Assembly: GCA_025331125.1 (NCBI GenBank) | Contig: JAOALB010000072.1 | Span: 1 to 64,000, forward strand | Length of the DNA stretch: 64,000 bases | Reading direction: 5' to 3' | DNA from: Mycogone perniciosa | Taxonomy: Eukaryota > Ascomycota > Sordariomycetes > Hypocreales > Hypocreaceae | The notes under the pieces: model-generated | Told to the model about the DNA's origin: nothing | The model's input: only the letters and a program-made list of their open reading frames with translations | Database searches by the model: none | In this document: one piece after another, positions 58,141-64,000 of the stretch | Numbering within the stretch: position 1 is the first letter of the stretch | How the letters are laid out: each line of letters starts with the position of its first letter | Made by a program: the position numbers and the translations under genes

Positions 58141-61100
58141 TGTCACGGCACTAAACCTGCCCTCTAATAACTTATTAGCATCACATGCATCCTTACATAA
58201 TGGCTTAGTCCTATACCTCTAAACTACATTCTTATAGCTTCTTGCCTTATTTAAGGCATAGCAAAAATATTACCTTAACCCGCTATTCTATATACTATAA
58301 TAGTTTATACCTTCCTATAACAATTGCGCTATTACCCTTAGCCCTCGACTTTGCCTAAAAAGAATTAATAAAGTCGCTAACAGCCTGGTTGCAATACTAT
58401 AAAAAGCCTTATATCTTACAGGAAATTCACTAATCCTTAACTATAGCAAAACCCTAAGCTTAAAAGCCTATATCCCTATAATAAAAAATATACCCTAGCC
58501 CAGCTCTTTAGCCTATACCTAATTCCCTAGCCTATATTTAACCCAAGAATATTAAAGTAAAAATAGAAAGTATAAAGGGGGACCCTAATTAGAAAGCAAG
58601 GCTTGCCAATCACTTCTGCGACCAGCTTTATATCTATACTATCTTAAAAGCTTATAATAATAACCATAACCTAACCCTATAGCTTTAAATACCGAAACTC
58701 AAGCAGTTCTTTAACGTTATCTTTAACTACTTCTAGAACTAAAAGTATAACTTTAATATAGCCTTAAAATAAAAGGAGGCTAAGAATACTACTATTATTA
58801 AAAACCTAAAGCTCGCTTAATATAAAGTTTAAAGCTAAAGCGATATAATTAATAAGCTTATTAAAGCTAAAAGTAATAATATCTTTAGGCGTTAAATTAA
58901 TAACTTTAAAGATAAATTTAATATTAAGGATAAAGATATAAAAACCTATTAATAGAAGTATATAAACTAGCGTTCTATTATACTGCATAATATTATAATT
59001 AATATTAAATACTTTAATACCCTTTATAAATATATCCTTTATATTAACAGTTAACTAGATAATAATGCCTATAATTTAATATAAAAGGCATTTAACTATA
59101 TTATAATAAAAAAGGATAACTATATAATATAAAAATAAAGAAATAGTAAAACTTTTATTAAATTCCTAAACTTATAGTATAAAACTCTTAACCTTTTATA
59201 ATCTGCCGCTTAAAAGTTTAATACCTACTATATAGTAAATAAACTATTCTAAAACTTTATTACTAAATTCTATAAACTGGCAGCCTAAGCCAGCAAAACT
59301 AATACCTAAAAGGTTAATGCCTTTTACCTTAAAGTATTTAAAGAAATAGCCGCCGCCTTTACTAATAAAAGCAATAAGCCTATAAATAAAGACAATTAAT
59401 CTACTTAAAGAACTTTTAATTAAAAAGTTTATAATAACCTTAAAAAGTAGGCCTATTATATTAAACTTAAAGGCAACTGTAAGTTTAAAAAGCTAAACAG
59501 TAACTATACTCTTTAATAAGCTTTACTTTAAAATAAACTAAACCCTTTAAAATAAAAAAATACAGGCAATTTTATATAGTTAAATACTATATCTTTTACT
59601 TTATAATATAAAGAATACTAATAACTCTATAACCTAGACTATTATTATAGTAGTTAATATATAGTTAATAACTATATAGAAAAGCAGAAAGTTAATACTA
59701 TAAAACCTTAAACCTTATAGGGATATAGTAGCGGTTTTTTAGGACGCGGAATATATTAAGGCAATAGCATAACAGCGCTTTAAAGCAAGGTATATATTTT
59801 AAGCTAGGGAAAAGGTATACTAGCATTATAAATTCCTATTCCCTAGTTTTTATAGTACTAGCACTTTTTAGTTTAAAGAAATAACCTATTATATTATAAA
59901 AACCTATTTCTATATTATATTAATAAAACTAGCTTTATTAAAGGATTAATTACCTTTAGCAATATACTCGCCTATAAAGATATAACTTTTAATATAAAAA
60001 GGCAGGGAAAAGAGTAGCTTTTTAATAATATTGTATTAAAAAGCGCAATAGAATATTGGAATAGCCTATAAATCTAATACCTTTATAAATATAATAGATT
60101 ATTATTAATAATAGACTATTAATTTTAAATACTATAAATAGTAAATTACTATTTATTTATACTATATTATTCCTTATGCATTTATTAGTAACTATATTAA
60201 CCTTTATTAATAATAGCTGTTTAATATAAAACTTTATAGATTAGCATTTTCTCTAAAAGTCTTAAATCCTAATAATATAATTGCCTAAATTAAAAAGCTT
60301 TATTTTAGCTAATAGTAAAGCAGTAGTATAGTTTACCGACTATATAATTTTAAATATAGGAATAAGGGACTATAAAAAGCTATATATATTTTTTATTACT
60401 AATCTTTTAAATTAAAACCCTTTTATCTTTAAAATGCTATAACTATAGCGATATAATTTTAATATTAACTAGCCTATATTAATAGTTACCTTTAATTTAT
60501 AATACTATTTAATAAATTATTGCCCTTAAACCTATACTATATTAATAATCTTTAGCTTAATAACTATTCTATATAATATTAATATCCCAGGCAAACCTTT
60601 AAAGTCAGCACTTTACACTACTAGCAAGAAATAAAATAATATATTAAAAAGGATAAAAAAAAAAAGTTAAAAAGAAAGTTAAGTTTTAAGCCTATATTAA
60701 AAGTATATTAAAAGAGATAATACTTTAATAGGGAAAAAGGGACCTATATATTAACTTTATATTAATATTAAAGTAAAATCACTATTGTATTTATTAATTT
60801 AATAACTGTAAAGGATTAAAGATTAAAGTATAAATAATACTAAATAAGCCTTTAATACTAGTTTTAATAATGCCTATAGCCAGTAACTATTAATATTTAC
60901 ATTAATGCAACTTAATATAACTCTTTAAACTAAATATACTAATACCTGATAAGCCTATAGCAGTAGCGCTATATAAATAACCTAACTTAATAGATATTTA
61001 AATATCCGCCGCAATATTATTTATCTAGTTCTATAAAGACTTATCTGCCTAGTATATAAAATTAATTTAAGTAGACTTAGCAGAAAATATATAAAAGCAG

Positions 61101-64000
61101 GAATATAAAGTATACTGACTATTAGAGTTTAATAAAGATACTTTTATAAATATATTATAAAGATAAGGCAGCTTTATAGTAGTATAAGCACTATTCCTTT
61201 AAGTCTTTTATAAATTCCTTGTATACTGCTATAGCAGAAAGTACCTTTAAGGGATATTAAAGTCTAATATTAATAAATTTATAGAAGTAAAGCTAGAATT
61301 AATAGAAAATAATATTTAAAAGAAACTTTTTAATTAACTATAAAATAAAATTATAAGCTTTTTCCTATAACTAGTAAATAAACTTCCCTTTAAAAGATTA
61401 TAGGATTATAAAATTAAGCTTTTATTAAAAAAGGAACTACTATATTAAAAAAACTGCTTAATATTATTAAATAAACTTTAAATTAAAAAGAAATAGCTAA
61501 ATAAAAACTTAGTTAAAGGATTTATTAAAGAATCTAAAGCAAGATATACTGCCCCCCTACTCTTTACTGCAAAACCTAAAAGAGGTGTCTGCATTTATTA
61601 AAACTATTAAGGCTTTAATAATATTACTATAAAGAATCGCTACTTATTGCCGCTAATCTAGGAAATATTAAATACTTTATATAATGCTAGATTTTATATT
61701 AAACTAAATATAATAGCCGCCTTTAATAAACTTAGAATTATAGAGGGATATAAATAGAAAACAGCTTTTATAACCTAGTTTAGGCTGTTCAAAACCTTTA
61801 TTATACCTTTTAGCCTTTATAACGCCCCAGCCTCTTTCTAACACTATATTAACTATACCCTATATAACTTATTTAATAAAACTTATATAGCTTACTTTAA
61901 TAATATCCTAGTCTACTTAGTTATATAAAAAGAATATTAATAATATATATAGGAAGTTATAGATAAATTAATTAACGCAAATCTTTAAGTTAATATTAAA
62001 AAATGCAAATTTAAGATAATAAAAATAAAGTACTTTAGCTTAATTATTATAAGTAATAGTATTAAAATAAACCCTAGGAAAGTGGCTGCGATTATAAATT
62101 AGAAAAAACCTTTAAACCTCCGCAAACTCTAATATTTCCTAAGCTTCGCGAATTTCTATTAGCAGTTTATTAAAGACTTCTCCAACATTTATAAACCCTT
62201 AAACAGCCTTTTAAGAAAAGATACACTATGAAATTAAATAGAACTCTATACTGCTATATTTAACCGCCTTAAAACCCAGTTTATAACCGCCTTAACCCTC
62301 GCCTTTTTTAATTATAATAAAAAGATAGTCTTAGAAATAAATGCCTTAAACTAAATATTTAATAGTATTCTCTCCTAATATAATAAAAATAATATCCTAT
62401 AACTAATAGTATATTTTTTATTAAAGCATTTACCCGCTAAATGCAATTATAAAATTTATAATAAAAAACTACTAGCTATTATTAAATTATTAAAAGAATA
62501 GCGCTTTAAGCTTTAAAGTATAGAAAATAAATTTAAAATTATTATAGATTATAAAAACTTAAAATACTTTATAACTATTAAAGTATTAAATTAAAAATAA
62601 GTCTATTAGTCTGAATTTTTATTTTAATATAATTTCTAGATTATTTATTAGCTTAAATTAAAAGCAGTAAAGCTTAATATATTAAGTAAAAGATTCTAAA
62701 ATATTCCAGTAAAGTTAAACTAAGACTATAGCTAATTAAAAGAAAGAAAAAAACTTTACTCCCAGAAAGCTGCTTTAACCCCTATACCTATATTAATATT
62801 GCAGGAAGTATAGATAATAAAAACCTTTTCGCTATAATAACCAGCACTTTAATCCTAAACTTAAAGATATTAATTAATAGAATAATCGATAAAGCCTATA
62901 AAATATTAAATATAGCAAGTATTATAATATAGGCGCTCTGAGACTTAGCTATTTAATAATAGCCTAAAAGTATTTAAGGTAACTTAAAGGCAGCTATATA
63001 AGACTTTTAAATTTACAGTTACTAAATATATTACTAAAAATAACGTTTCCGTTTATTAATAAATAAAACGAAAATATAAATTATATACTGAATATACTTT
63101 TTTAGGCTAAAAGGATACCTAGGATAAATAAAAACGCTAAACCTCTTTAACTATATATACTAGTAGCCGCGAATATTAGCTAATATTAATATTTTTATTA
63201 AAGGTTATAACCTATACTTTTATATAAAGTTAAGCAGGTCTACTCCTTTAAGATTCCTAAAACTATTACTAGTACTATTCTAGGCCTAAAGTAATATCTT
63301 AGTAAACTATATTATATTACTGCCTAACTATAACTAATAAAGCTTAGTTTATAAAAATATCTTTATAGTGGTATACTGTTTAATAAAGATATACTATTTT
63401 ATCGCTACTTATATATTTAATATTAAAGAATTTATTAATACCTTTATATTATACATTTACGCTTTATATAAAGCCCTAGAAATAATTATATTAAACTAAA
63501 GTACCTAGTTTATATTTAAATTCTAAAAGCAGTTATTTTAATAATTTAAATTCTACTTTAAATATTCTTTAGCCTATTATTTAAAGATTAATAGCTAGAC
63601 TAAATAGTTAAATATAGGGGTAAAGCAGTATTTTAAGTAGTTTATAAGTTTTTATTAAAATAATTAAATAAACTAGTTATTATTTGCAGAGTTTGCTTAA
63701 AATAATTAAATATCTAAAATAATAAAAACTTTACTATTTTTTGCAAATTATAGTTTTCACCTATACTTAAAAGTTAAGCCTTTAAACCTTTACCCGCTAA
63801 ACTTATTTATTACCTAAAAGAGGAGTTTCTATAAAGTAAATACTATAGCTAAGCGTTTTTAATAAATCCTAAATTAATTAAAAGCCTTTACAGTATAATT
63901 AATCGCTTAATATAAGGCTGCAGCCAATATATTAAAGGAAGACTTATATTAATTCGCAATTAGCGAAAAAGTATAGTTAAAGACCGAATACTTTAAAATA
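58141..64000 (+). mobile_element. gypsy-3: Ty3/gypsy retrotransposon, incomplete at window end
   Basis: A distinct gypsy family. The 5' LTR begins TGTCACGGCACTAAACCTGC at 58141; its inner end was not located. Gag-like and then pol sequences follow to the window end, and the 3' LTR would lie beyond 64000. Less stop-dense than gypsy-1 but still broken. In sampled lines the plus strand has two to three times more C than G, the opposite of gypsy-1. Confidence 0.85.
58500..64000 (+). pseudogene. gypsy-3 gag-pol polyprotein, RIP-inactivated
   Basis: A gag region occupies about 58.5-59.6 kb; AYYIKLKGNCKF near 59450-59490 may be a ruined CCHC knuckle. RT spans about 61.5-62.1 kb: IIAAFNKLRIIEGYKQKTAF, then FSLYNAPASF, and YFNN at 61893-61904 in place of Y-L-D-D. 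RNase H follows (EINALNQIFNSILSQYN, KLLAIIKLLKE, IDYKNLKYF) at about 62330-62580. The integrase zinc-binding and core regions should lie in 62.9-63.8 kb and are poorly preserved. The order RT, RNase H, integrase supports Ty3/gypsy. The polyprotein continues beyond the window. Confidence 0.83.

Overview
The window is from a filamentous ascomycete (possibly Eurotiomycetes; the order is a guess). It has a two-compartment structure: short gene islands with balanced base composition, set in long AT-rich blocks made of old transposons. In those blocks TpA is abundant, CpA is scarce, and transposon reading frames are full of TAA/TAG codons where Gln and Trp belong. That is the signature of repeat-induced point mutation (RIP). 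No bacterial-type genes, CRISPR arrays, rRNA or convincing tRNA genes were seen.

Layout. 1-1.6 kb: an NAD(P)-dependent extended SDR (dihydroflavonol-reductase-like) gene on the minus strand. 1.6-3.0 kb: a Tc1/mariner-like element with intact terminal inverted repeats and a ruined transposase. 3-20.9 kb: an AT block holding a complete Ty1/copia relic on the minus strand (copia-1, 5214-12258), a second copia relic on the plus strand (copia-2, 12592-19089) and the 3' end of a Ty3/gypsy chromodomain element (gypsy-2). 20.9-32.4 kb: a nest. A gag/protease-like pseudogene is split by an 860-bp terminal-inverted-repeat element, that element is split by a full gypsy element (gypsy-1, 22293-31837), and gypsy-1 carries a Fot1/pogo transposon inside its 5' LTR. 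32.4-39.3 kb: a gene island with a 588-bp MITE, a secreted cysteine-rich protein gene (+) and a convergent four-exon aldo-keto reductase gene (-). 39.3-58.1 kb: a second, even more AT-rich block with inverted copies of the gypsy-1 and copia-1 families, a hardly mutated small element with short terminal direct repeats (41.5-42.7 kb), and two hardly mutated solo LTRs. 58.1-64 kb: a third gypsy element (gypsy-3, +) that runs off the window.

How it works together. The three host genes are unlikely to be one pathway: two are common oxidoreductases and one is a processed secreted protein. Most of the window records transposon invasion and RIP. Internal consistency is strong: paired LTRs of 274/274, 580/581 and 377/377 bp once later insertions are subtracted, 5-bp or TA target duplications, and matching primer-binding and polypurine sites. 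Un-mutated copies sitting inside heavily mutated relatives show that some families moved after the main RIP episode, or that short inserts escaped it. The least understood coding sequence is the secreted protein at 36396-37289.
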